Positions 1 through 5,776 of a DNA stretch of 7,766 bases are shown piece by piece (position 1 is the first letter of the stretch; each line of letters starts with the position of its first letter). The notes below the pieces were generated by a model. It had not been told where the DNA came from and did no database searches. It was given only the letters and a program-made list of their open reading frames with translations. Made by a program: the position numbers and the translations under genes. The DNA comes from an uncultured Anaerocolumna sp. (GTDB lineage Bacteria; Bacillota; Clostridia; Lachnospirales; Lachnospiraceae), in contig CALDJN010000462.1 of the NCBI GenBank assembly GCA_937901695.1, positions 1 to 7,766 of the forward strand, written 5' to 3'.

Positions 1-50
1 AACTGTCATTCGAACTTATAAACTGTCATTCGAACTTATAAACTGTCATT
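1..50. repeat. 20-bp tandem repeat, 2.5 units
   Basis: The unit AACTGTCATTCGAACTTATA occurs twice without mismatch (1-20, 21-40) and then as its first ten bases (41-50), after which the sequence diverges. The array begins at the window edge, so more units may lie to the left. Each unit contains the word TGTCATTC, which also starts the larger repeat elements just downstream. No open frame or promoter is convincing here. Confidence 0.9.
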
Positions 51-62
51 GTTATGAAAGTG

Positions 63-268
63 TGTCATTCTGAGCGTAGCGAAGAATCTCTTTCATTCAT
101 GGTGGTGCTGTTAAGCGTGATAATTCTGAGAGCAAATTCAGCTTGCTGAATTAGGCTCGAAGAATCTCTCTTTTAACTGTCATTCTAAGAGCAACCCTCG
201 AAGAATCTATTTAAAATGAGATTCTTCGCTTAAAATTCAGCTACGCTGAATTTACGCTCAGAATGACA
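63..268. repeat. Cluster of four TGTCATTCTGAG-GAAGAATCT intergenic repeat elements
   Basis: Four copies of one element lie here: A at 63-90 (plus), B at about 118-171 (plus, with a degenerate start), C at 178-209 (plus) and D at 218-268 (minus). Copy A is TGTCATTCTGAGCGTA joined to GCGAAGAATCTC. Copies B and D carry an extra inner palindrome at that junction: AATTCAGC-N2-GCTGAATT at 135-152 and AATTCAGC-N3-GCTGAATT at 234-252. C and D face each other and can fold: CGAAGAATCT (199-208) pairs perfectly with 219-228 across a 10-nt loop, and TGTCATTCT (178-186) pairs with 260-268. Similar TGTCATTCTGAG/GAAGAATC words are, from general knowledge, common in intergenic DNA of many bacteria. No transposase or protein gene is present, so the role is unknown. 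Confidence 0.85.
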
Positions 269-443
269 ATTTTGAACATCCGGAATGATAGTTTTGCAAC
301 ATCCAGAATGACAGTTTTGCAACATCCAGAATGACAGTTTTGAACATCCGGAATGATAGTTTTGCAACATCCAGAATGGCAGTTTTACAACATCCAGAAT
401 GGCAGTTTTACAACATCCAGTATGGCAGTTTTGCGGCACCCAT
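262..443. repeat. 22/23-bp tandem repeat array, eight units
   Basis: Eight units run head to tail at 262-283, 284-306, 307-329, 330-351, 352-374, 375-397, 398-420 and 421-443. The typical unit is AATGACAGTTTTGCAACATC followed by CAG; units 1 and 4 are 22 bp and end TGAACATCCGG. Units 2 and 5 are identical, and so are units 6 and 7. The last unit decays after GGCAGTTTTGCG. The first unit begins inside the end of repeat element D. Read on the minus strand, each unit contains AAACTGTCATTC, the same core as the 20-bp array at 1-50. Spacers are absent, so this is not CRISPR. The array lies directly upstream of the LCP gene and is open in that gene's frame, which creates a false upstream start. Confidence 0.9.
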
Positions 444-467
444 AATATCAATTAAAATAAATGCAAG

Positions 468-474
468 AAAGAGG
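468..474 (+). promoter_or_regulatory. Ribosome binding site setting the LCP gene start
   Basis: AAAGAGG lies six bases before ATG 481. It fixes the start there rather than at ATG 331, which lies inside the tandem repeats and has no such site. No good promoter is visible between the repeats and this site; the best guess (TTGCGG at 431, TAAAAT at 453) is weak. Confidence 0.75.
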
Positions 475-480
475 TTGTTT

Positions 481-1503
481 ATGATTAGTAAGAAAAAAAG
501 GAAGAGAAAAAAGCTTAAGGTTGTATTTTTCTTTATCGATATTATATTGCTGGTATTGATAGGTGGTTTGGTGTATTTCTTCTATCTTACTAGTAAAGCT
601 CAAATTGATAAAACTGGCGATTCCTCTATCGTCTCCAATGATATAGACAGTAATGATATGAAGGGTTACCGTAATATAGCAATATTCGGAGTTGATTCAA
701 GGGACAATGAGCTTAAAAAAAGTACCCATAGTGATACCATTGTAATTGTAAGTATTAACAAGAAAACAAAGGATGTTAAATTACTTTCTATTTACCGCGA
801 TACATATGTAGACATTCCGGATCATGGCTATGATAAAATCAATGCCGCTTATTTCAGAGGTGGATATCCTTTAGCCCTTAGTACAATAAACAAAAACTTT
901 GACCTTGATGTAAAAGAATATGTGACTGTTAACTTTGATGCAGTATGTAAAGTTATTGATTTATTAGGTGGAATAAACTTAGATATTACAAAAGAAGAAT
1001 TAAAATATGTAAATGGTTATACAAAAGAATTAAATAAGATAAACGGAACCAATGTAGGCAAATTAAAATCAGCAGGTTCCCAGGTAGTTAACGGAACTCA
1101 CGCAACTGCTTATGCCAGAATCCGCTACACCAAAGGCGGCGATTTTAAACGTGCAGAAAGACAGCGTATTGTAATTAATAAGATTTTTGAAAAGGCAAAA
1201 ACCTGTGATATATTAACCCTTAACTCCATCATTAACGAGATATTCCCAAAGATTTATACCAATTTGGATTCTTTTGAAATGCTTAATCTGGTTAAGGATA
1301 TATTCTCTTATAATATCGTGGAGCAGGCAGGTTTTCCTTTTGAAAAGGTGGCTGATTACTACAAAAAAATCTCCTATGTTTTCCCTATAGATTTATCTGC
1401 AAATGTAACGGAGCTTCATAAGTTTTTATTTGATGAACAGAATTACGTGCCATCTTCTACTGTTCAGGAATATAGTAAATTTATTAAGGGGATTGTAAAG
1501 TAA
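481..1503 (+). CDS. LytR-CpsA-Psr (LCP) family cell-wall polymer transferase
   Basis: This 340-residue protein has the usual LCP layout. A lysine/arginine-rich cytoplasmic start (residues 1-13) is followed by one hydrophobic segment (about 14-36), then an extracellular LCP domain from about residue 63. Family signatures are visible: GVDSR at 70-74, SDT at 84-86, SIYRDT at 103-108 with the conserved Arg-Asp pair, KINAAY from 119, and the basic cluster RIRYTKGGDFKRAERQR at 213-229. In the family these residues bind the polyprenyl-pyrophosphate-linked polymer and metal, and the enzyme moves wall teichoic acid or capsule onto peptidoglycan outside the membrane. The open frame reaches back to 331, but that extension is only translated repeat. 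The teichoic-type operon further right suggests a substrate, but the two are not co-transcribed and other LCP paralogues may exist. Confidence 0.92.
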   Translation: MISKKKRKRKKLKVVFFFIDIILLVLIGGLVYFFYLTSKAQIDKTGDSSIVSNDIDSNDMKGYRNIAIFGVDSRDNELKKSTHSDTIVIVSINKKTKDVKLLSIYRDTYVDIPDHGYDKINAAYFRGGYPLALSTINKNFDLDVKEYVTVNFDAVCKVIDLLGGINLDITKEELKYVNGYTKELNKINGTNVGKLKSAGSQVVNGTHATAYARIRYTKGGDFKRAERQRIVINKIFEKAKTCDILTLNSIINEIFPKIYTNLDSFEMLNLVKDIFSYNIVEQAGFPFEKVADYYKKISYVFPIDLSANVTELHKFLFDEQNYVPSSTVQEYSKFIKGIVK

Positions 1504-1526
1504 GTAAAGATTTATAGCTAACATTT

Positions 1527-1568
1527 AAGGGATGTTGTAGCTTGCACAACGTCCCTTCTTTTATTTAA
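1527..1568 (+). terminator. Rho-independent terminator of the LCP gene
   Basis: AAGGGATGTTGT (1527-1538) pairs with ACAACGTCCCTT (1546-1557) across a seven-base loop, with a single T-G wobble in a 12-bp stem. It is followed by CTTCTTTTATTT-like T-rich sequence. It starts 24 bases after the LCP stop. On the opposite strand the stem has no T-run, so it acts mainly on plus-strand transcription. Confidence 0.88.
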
Positions 1569-1647
1569 TATATTACCTGATCCATGATTTCTTTAATAAT
1601 ACAAGCAATTATATCACTGATATTTATATCAATTAATCCGAATCAGA

Positions 1648-2229
1648 TTATACTGTACTATCTATTATTACTCCAGCCATTTCTTTAGCATAAATAGCAG
1701 CATCCTTATCTTCATTTATATAAGCTTGTACTATAGCCCCCTCTATAAGTATCATTATTTGCTTAGCTATTTTCTCAATTTGTTTCCGGTCTGTATTTGA
1801 AAGAATCTTAATGATTTCGTTGCAAACCTTTTCTTTATGGGCTTTAGAAATTTCAATAATAAATGGCTTAGTTGCTCCAAGTTCTCCTGATGCGTTTATA
1901 AACGCACAACCTCTAAAATTCTCATCATTAAACCAATCATTTAGAGCATCAAAAATAGCTAGTATTTTTTCTCTAGGCTCGCTCTCTTTACTAATATATC
2001 TTTCAAGCCATCTCATCCAATTAATATCTCTATCTTTTAAATAACATTCAATTAATTTATCTTTGGATGGAAAATGTTTATACATTGTATTCAAAGCTAC
2101 ATTTGATTCTTTTACTATTCTGTCTATTCCGACCGTTTGTATACCCTCATTATAAAATAACTCTTCTGCAGCATTTAATATTCTTGAAGCAGCAGATTGT
2201 TTACCAGTACTGGCTTTCACTTCTTCCAT
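1648..2229 (-). CDS. TetR/AcrR-family transcriptional repressor
   Basis: This 193-residue protein has the standard TetR-family length. The N-terminal DNA-binding domain covers about residues 12-58: ILNAAEELFYNEG, then a helix-turn-helix around 33-55 with TVGIDRIVKES and the recognition segment NTMYKHFPSKDKLI. The C-terminal half is an all-helical ligand and dimer domain with the motif FRGCAFINA at 105-113, placing Cys108 where several NemR-like regulators keep a sensing cysteine. AGGAGG at 2237-2242, seven bases ahead, supports ATG 2229. The gene diverges from the DJ-1-family gene, and two matching palindromes in that gene's promoter are probably its operators. The likely role is local repression relieved by a small reactive compound; the ligand is unknown. 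Confidence 0.92.
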   Translation of the reverse strand: MEEVKASTGKQSAASRILNAAEELFYNEGIQTVGIDRIVKESNVALNTMYKHFPSKDKLIECYLKDRDINWMRWLERYISKESEPREKILAIFDALNDWFNDENFRGCAFINASGELGATKPFIIEISKAHKEKVCNEIIKILSNTDRKQIEKIAKQIMILIEGAIVQAYINEDKDAAIYAKEMAGVIIDSTV

Positions 2230-2251
2230 TCTAATTCCTCCTCGTTTTTTT

Positions 2252-2260
2252 ATTATACCA
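2252..2260 (-). promoter_or_regulatory. Possible extended -10 promoter of the TetR gene
   Basis: On the minus strand TGGTATAAT gives a consensus -10 with the TGn extension; no good -35 is found 16-18 bases upstream. Transcription would begin only about 16 bases before ATG 2229, leaving just room for the AGGAGG site. The paired operators lie about 60 bases further upstream and would not directly block this promoter. Confidence 0.45.
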
Positions 2261-2311
2261 ATAACAAGCTTTAATATCTATAAATAAACTTAAAAAACTG
2301 CAAAAAAAGTA

Positions 2312-2340
2312 TTGACAGTAGAATGATGGTTCTGTATACT
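2312..2340 (+). promoter_or_regulatory. Sigma-A-type promoter of the DJ-1-family gene
   Basis: TTGACA (2312-2317) and TATACT (2335-2340) are separated by exactly 17 bases. The predicted start near 2347 gives a leader of about 40 bases ending in GGAGG (2374-2378). One TetR-type palindrome fills the spacer and another covers the start point, so the promoter looks strong but tightly repressed. Confidence 0.85.
2319..2334. promoter_or_regulatory. TetR-type operator 1, between -35 and -10
   Basis: TAGAATGATGGTTCTG is an imperfect copy of the palindrome at 2347-2362: five of six bases in each outer arm fit TAGAAC-N4-GTTCTA. It occupies most of the spacer of the DJ-1-family promoter. Its centre is 28 bases from that of operator 2. 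Confidence 0.7.
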
Positions 2341-2346
2341 ACATGA

Positions 2347-2362
2347 TAGAACGATAGTTCTA
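2347..2362. promoter_or_regulatory. TetR-type operator 2, at the transcription start
   Basis: TAGAACGATAGTTCTA is a perfect palindrome with six-base arms and a four-base centre, lying over the expected start point of the DJ-1-family transcript. Its architecture resembles the known NemR box TAGACC-N4-GGTCTA. The divergent TetR gene is the obvious candidate binder (inference). Confidence 0.78.
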
Positions 2363-2387
2363 TTAAAATTAATGGAGGAATATATGT

Positions 2388-3053
2388 ATGAACAAAAAAA
2401 TGAATGGTTTTAGGTTAGGTATTTATATCTTTAAGGATGCTGAAATAATTGATTATGCAGCTCCTTATGGTGTTTTTTCAACTGCAAGAAGGCTAGACCC
2501 TTCCTTGGATGCATTTTTTATATCAGATTCAAATACACCTGTTCAGACTCAAGCAGGGTTAACAGTTTTACCAAATTACAGTTTCAATGATAATCCATCA
2601 ATGGATGCATTTTTAATTCCTGGAGGTTATGGAACTCGTCAGGAAACCTATAATAGAAGATTACAGGAATATATTTTGTCTCTTCCAAAAGATACATTAT
2701 TAACAAGTGTTTGTACAGGCTCCTGGATATATGCAAATATGGGTTTATTAGATGGTATAACTGCAACTAGTAGAAAAGAACCTGATAGAATAGAATCTAG
2801 TCCACTTGGAATGGTACCTATTGATAGACTTGCTCAGCTTGCACCTGCTTGTAAAGTAAGTCGTGCTCGAGTTGTCGATTCTGGACGAATAATTACAGGT
2901 GGCGGTATATCCGCTGGTATGGAAGTAGGTTTTCATTTATTAAGAAGAGCTGGGTACGATGAAAATTTTATTATGGAAGTAGCTAGAATAATGGAATATC
3001 ATAAAGCCTATGAAATTTTAAGGGATGATATAGAATATACTAACGAGAAATAA
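2388..3053 (+). CDS. DJ-1/PfpI-family protein, isonitrile-hydratase-like
   Basis: This 221-residue single-domain cytosolic protein has the DJ-1/PfpI (class I glutamine-amidotransferase-like) fold. Visible signatures are the early strand GIYIFKDAEIIDYAAPYGVF with Asp22, PGGYG at 78-82, the nucleophile-elbow motif VCTGSW with Cys109 and Thr110, and GGGISAGMEVG at 171-181. Asp, Cys and Thr in this arrangement match the residues I recall as catalytic in Pseudomonas isonitrile hydratase InhA. The His often found after the elbow in related proteins (ATTHW) is absent; here the segment reads ATSRK. No AraC-type DNA-binding domain is fused. GGAGG nine bases upstream supports ATG 2388. Regulation by the divergent TetR protein suggests an inducible detoxification role. 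Substrate is unproven; glyoxalase, deglycase or isonitrile hydratase activity are all possible. Confidence 0.88.
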   Translation: MNKKMNGFRLGIYIFKDAEIIDYAAPYGVFSTARRLDPSLDAFFISDSNTPVQTQAGLTVLPNYSFNDNPSMDAFLIPGGYGTRQETYNRRLQEYILSLPKDTLLTSVCTGSWIYANMGLLDGITATSRKEPDRIESSPLGMVPIDRLAQLAPACKVSRARVVDSGRIITGGGISAGMEVGFHLLRRAGYDENFIMEVARIMEYHKAYEILRDDIEYTNEK

Positions 3054-3079
3054 TCTAAACCAGATGTTATTAATTACAA

Positions 3080-3152
3080 AAAATTTGTGTTAAGTCGTGG
3101 AAATAGTGACTTTTTTATCTTACCACTATTTGCATAAACTTAACACAATTTT
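3080..3152. terminator. Large two-part inverted repeat, possible bidirectional terminator
   Basis: The outer arms AAAATTTGTGTTAAGT (3080-3095) and ACTTAACACAATTTT (3138-3152) pair with one bulged base. The inner arms AAATAGTG (3101-3108) and CACTATTT (3124-3131) pair perfectly around a 15-base loop. On the minus strand the stem runs into AATTTTTTG; on the plus strand it ends TTTTCT. Lying between convergent transcription units, it probably stops both. The structure is longer and more AT-rich than a typical terminator. Confidence 0.6.
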
Positions 3153-3282
3153 CTACAAAATATACTTATTAGCTAACATAACTCCTTTATTTAGGAATCT
3201 AATTCTTTATAAGTTGAATCTTTTAAACTAATCACACTAACTATAAACCCTGTTATTCTAGTTATTAAAAAAATGAATAGAA

Positions 3283-3337
3283 CGGTATTATTACCGCTCC
3301 ACGCTCATTCCGTCCTTAATCAGACCATGCGTGGAGC
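3283..3337 (-). terminator. Two adjacent hairpins downstream of the teichoic-type operon
   Basis: On the minus strand a 9-bp perfect stem (GCTCCACGC, 3329-3337 with 3296-3304, 24-base loop) is followed at once by a short stem CGGTA-N4-TACCG (3283-3287 with 3292-3296). A run of seven T then follows nine bases later (3267-3273). The stems share only one base, so both can nearly form together. It lies about 45 bases after the last gene of the operon and probably ends or processes that transcript. The T-run is further from the stem than usual. The remainder of the 3054-3381 gap shows no gene. Confidence 0.45.
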
Positions 3338-3381
3338 TAAAACAATGCAAAGGGGAAGTACTATCATATCTTCTTCCTTTC

Positions 3382-4590
3382 TTACATGCCTATAATATCT
3401 AATATTCTATCTACCACTTGTTTAGAAGCTTCACCAGTTTCATATATGGTTAATGTATCTAAAAACCCTTGTACTCTTTCCCTATCTTCTCTTGGACTAT
3501 AGTTTGTAATATGGTTAAATAACTCTTCTTCGGTGTTCGCTTTCAAGAATGGCAAAGACGTATAGTCAAAGTAAAATCCCCTGTCTTTCGTGTATTCTGC
3601 TTCATCTAATGCGTACAAGAATACTGGCCTTTTCATGAAAGAGAATTCAAACATAATGTTGGAATAATCCGTTATTAATAAATCTGCTGCTGCCATGAGT
3701 TCATATATATCCCGGTAATGAGAAGCATTAATAATTTGGTTGTCATAGGTAATAAAGCCGCTCTGTTCAGATACTAATGGATGAAGTCTTACGGCTATAA
3801 TCCAGTTTCCTCCAAACCTATTGCCTAGTACTTGAAGTAATTCATGAAAGTCTAGTTGGTAGGGTTTTGTATTATTTTCTTCCCTGTAAGTTGGAGCATA
3901 AAGGGCAATGTGTACATTTTGATCAATACCCAGCCTGTTTCTTACTTCTCTCGTTAAGGCAGCATTAGGCTGTATCAATATATCATTTCTTGGACTACCA
4001 CATTCTAATATTTCACCATGATACCAAAAGCTGTTACGGTACATATTAGTGCAAAAACTGCTATTGGATAGGTACAAATCAGCCATTTTGGAATCACGTT
4101 TCGCATTGGCTACGTATTTTGGTCCTAATTTATCTTCATAGTCTTTTTCTATTTTTTTAAGTGCTATACCACCATGCCAGGTTTGAATGTAATATTGTCC
4201 TTTCCTTTTTCTTATGTAACTTTCCTTACGGTTATTATCTACCCATACTTTGCCCGTTGCCAATGCAAATATTGCCGATATAGAGTTGGTTTTTAGAACT
4301 TTAACTCCCCCCGGTGCATAGGCAGACTTTGGGTTGTTAGTAATAAAAAAGATATCAAAAGAATTCTTGCAATTCTCTTTTATTTCTAATTTTTTTTTGT
4401 GACGCAGTAATTCCTCAGTTACATATTTTGCGTTATCTCCAAAGCCCCATACATTACATACAACTACTTTCCTTCTGTTAATGGGCAGTAAATGAAAGAT
4501 ATGAAATAGGCATACAATCCATACATATCGAACTTGTTTTAGTATAGTAAGTAACCAGCCTGGTAACATTTTTTTAATTAAGGTTCTCAT
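3382..4590 (-). CDS. CDP-glycerol glycerophosphotransferase family protein (TagB/TagF-like)
   Basis: This 402-residue protein belongs to the family that transfers glycerol phosphate from CDP-glycerol to teichoic-acid primers or chains at the inner face of the membrane. Family signatures are YIQTWHGGIALKK (134-146, with His139), GSPRND (198-203), YAPTYR (231-236), VRLHP (267-271), ITDYSNIMFEF (306-316), DRGFYFDY (336-343) and the C-terminal ETGEASKQVVDRI. A hydrophobic N-terminal stretch (about 11-36) suggests membrane association. The frame also opens at TTG 4605, but AAGGAG at 4596-4601, five bases before ATG 4590, favours the shorter form. It is the last gene of the operon, 16 bases after the glycosyltransferase. 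Motifs alone cannot decide whether it is a primase (TagB), a polymerase (TagF) or an enzyme using another CDP-polyol. Confidence 0.9.
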   Translation of the reverse strand: MRTLIKKMLPGWLLTILKQVRYVWIVCLFHIFHLLPINRRKVVVCNVWGFGDNAKYVTEELLRHKKKLEIKENCKNSFDIFFITNNPKSAYAPGGVKVLKTNSISAIFALATGKVWVDNNRKESYIRKRKGQYYIQTWHGGIALKKIEKDYEDKLGPKYVANAKRDSKMADLYLSNSSFCTNMYRNSFWYHGEILECGSPRNDILIQPNAALTREVRNRLGIDQNVHIALYAPTYREENNTKPYQLDFHELLQVLGNRFGGNWIIAVRLHPLVSEQSGFITYDNQIINASHYRDIYELMAAADLLITDYSNIMFEFSFMKRPVFLYALDEAEYTKDRGFYFDYTSLPFLKANTEEELFNHITNYSPREDRERVQGFLDTLTIYETGEASKQVVDRILDIIGM

Positions 4591-4595
4591 CACAG

Positions 4596-4601
4596 CTCCT
4601 T
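4596..4601 (-). promoter_or_regulatory. Ribosome binding site setting the start of the last operon gene
   Basis: AAGGAG on the minus strand lies five bases ahead of ATG 4590. The alternative TTG 4605 lies upstream of this site, so it cannot use it. Confidence 0.8.
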
Positions 4602-4606
4602 GCAAC

Positions 4607-5776
4607 TTATAAAAGCTTTTCTAATATATCACTAAACTGCTTTCCTGTTTTTGCCCAGCTTAAAGTTTCCAGATAAGCTTGTGAAGTATCGTGCATATCT
4701 TGTAACAACTGAGGCTTCTCAATGACTTTCTTAATCTTATGGTATAAATCCTCATAGGACAGCGATGTTAATATGGCGCTATTTTCAGGGAAGAAGTATG
4801 AAAATGTTCCATCTTCAAATTCAATGAGAGGAAGTCCTGTTGCCAACATTTCATAAGGTACTAAGGAAATATTGCTCATAGAAGCCACCATACCAAAGTC
4901 CGCTTTTCGATAAAGAGACAATAATTGTTTCTTAGATAACATTCCAAGATTAGTACCACCCTCACAGTGAAAACTCTTATCTTCACCAAAGTATTTAATA
5001 TGAAGATTAATTCCCTCTTTTGCAAATTCCCCTTTCACATGTTTTAATAAATACTGTGTAACGGAAGGTAGTCTTTTACCATCATATTTTAAGTACACAG
5101 CTAGGATAAAATCCTTTTTCTTCCCATAAGTACTGTAATCACGTTTACAGTGTGGATATTCTTTACTTTCATATGGGAATTCTACACAGTCAACAGGAGA
5201 AACTACATTACAGTTTTTCTCTACCATTTCTTTGTTCCATTTTCCAAGGCTGACCATATGAAGACCTTGCTCATAGGTCTTTTTAGCCATTAGGAATAAC
5301 TCTCCAAAGGAATAAAAATATGGTTCATAATCCTGAAGGAAATACATCTTATATCCCTTCATTTTCTTTACAACAGGTACGGTATCCCAAGAACTGGCGA
5401 TTACAATATCGGAATTTAATTTGCTTAAATATTTGTTGGTATACATGATACCCTGGTACTTGCTTAAGTTAGTGGAAGCGCATTCTTCCATGTCAGACTT
5501 AGTCTGTGGTTTATAAACAGCATACCCTACATCATAGCCTAATTTTGATAATTCTGTGCCTAAACGTAAAATTGAGGTCTGTCCGCCATTGTATTTTGCC
5601 ATTCTTTCAACGACAAAAGTAATCTTTTGTACTTGGGCAGGTTTTCTGTTGACAATTACCGATGTATCATAGGGATCTAACCTTTCCTTTACCTGGCGTT
5701 TTTCAATAATGGATTGAAGATTATGATATATGCCCTTTGCTTTTATTTTAGCTATGCTTTTCCATTTATTAATCAT
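4607..5776 (-). CDS. GT-B glycosyltransferase, GT4/WsaF-like
   Basis: This 389-residue protein lacks a signal peptide and looks like a cytosolic, two-domain GT-B glycosyltransferase. The N-terminal domain has KITFVVERMAKYNGGQTSIL (51-70) with the glycine loop, and SSWDTVPVV followed by YFLQDYEPYFYSFGE (145-159), a stretch reminiscent of rhamnosyltransferase WsaF. The C-terminal domain has NLGMLSKKQLLSLYRKADFG (277-296) and VASMSNISLVPYEMLATGLP (297-316), the sugar-nucleotide binding region, with Glu309 conserved. The donor sugar is unknown. The upstream gene's TGA overlaps the start: GGAGG stands six bases before ATG 5776 and only three before ATG 5779, so 5776 is preferred. The overlap implies translational coupling. 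Sitting between two glycerophosphotransferases, it probably adds a sugar to the same polymer. Confidence 0.85.
   Translation of the reverse strand: MINKWKSIAKIKAKGIYHNLQSIIEKRQVKERLDPYDTSVIVNRKPAQVQKITFVVERMAKYNGGQTSILRLGTELSKLGYDVGYAVYKPQTKSDMEECASTNLSKYQGIMYTNKYLSKLNSDIVIASSWDTVPVVKKMKGYKMYFLQDYEPYFYSFGELFLMAKKTYEQGLHMVSLGKWNKEMVEKNCNVVSPVDCVEFPYESKEYPHCKRDYSTYGKKKDFILAVYLKYDGKRLPSVTQYLLKHVKGEFAKEGINLHIKYFGEDKSFHCEGGTNLGMLSKKQLLSLYRKADFGMVASMSNISLVPYEMLATGLPLIEFEDGTFSYFFPENSAILTSLSYEDLYHKIKKVIEKPQLLQDMHDTSQAYLETLSWAKTGKQFSDILEKLL

Noticed and set aside
63..268. Insertion sequence or transposon end
   Set aside because: No transposase frame or paired target-site duplication is visible; the elements look like intergenic repeats.
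262..443. CRISPR array
   Set aside because: Units are directly adjacent, with no unique spacers, and no cas gene is present.
230..451. Minus-strand open frame of 73 codons with Cys/His-containing peptide repeats
   Set aside because: It is the translation of the tandem DNA repeat. It has no ribosome site or recognisable domain, and the repeat length alternates 22/23, so the frame is not maintained unit by unit.
1811..2044. Plus-strand 77-codon open frame opposite the TetR gene
   Set aside because: Lies entirely within a clear TetR-family gene on the other strand and shows no domain or ribosome site.
2584..2936. Two minus-strand open frames of about 60 codons
   Set aside because: Both lie inside the DJ-1-family gene and have no features of genes.
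3054..3381. Small protein or tRNA gene in the gap
   Set aside because: No open frame with a ribosome site and no cloverleaf pattern was seen; only the two hairpin structures stand out.
4591..4605. TTG 4605 as the start of the last operon gene
   Set aside because: The AAGGAG site lies between it and ATG 4590, so it can serve only the ATG.
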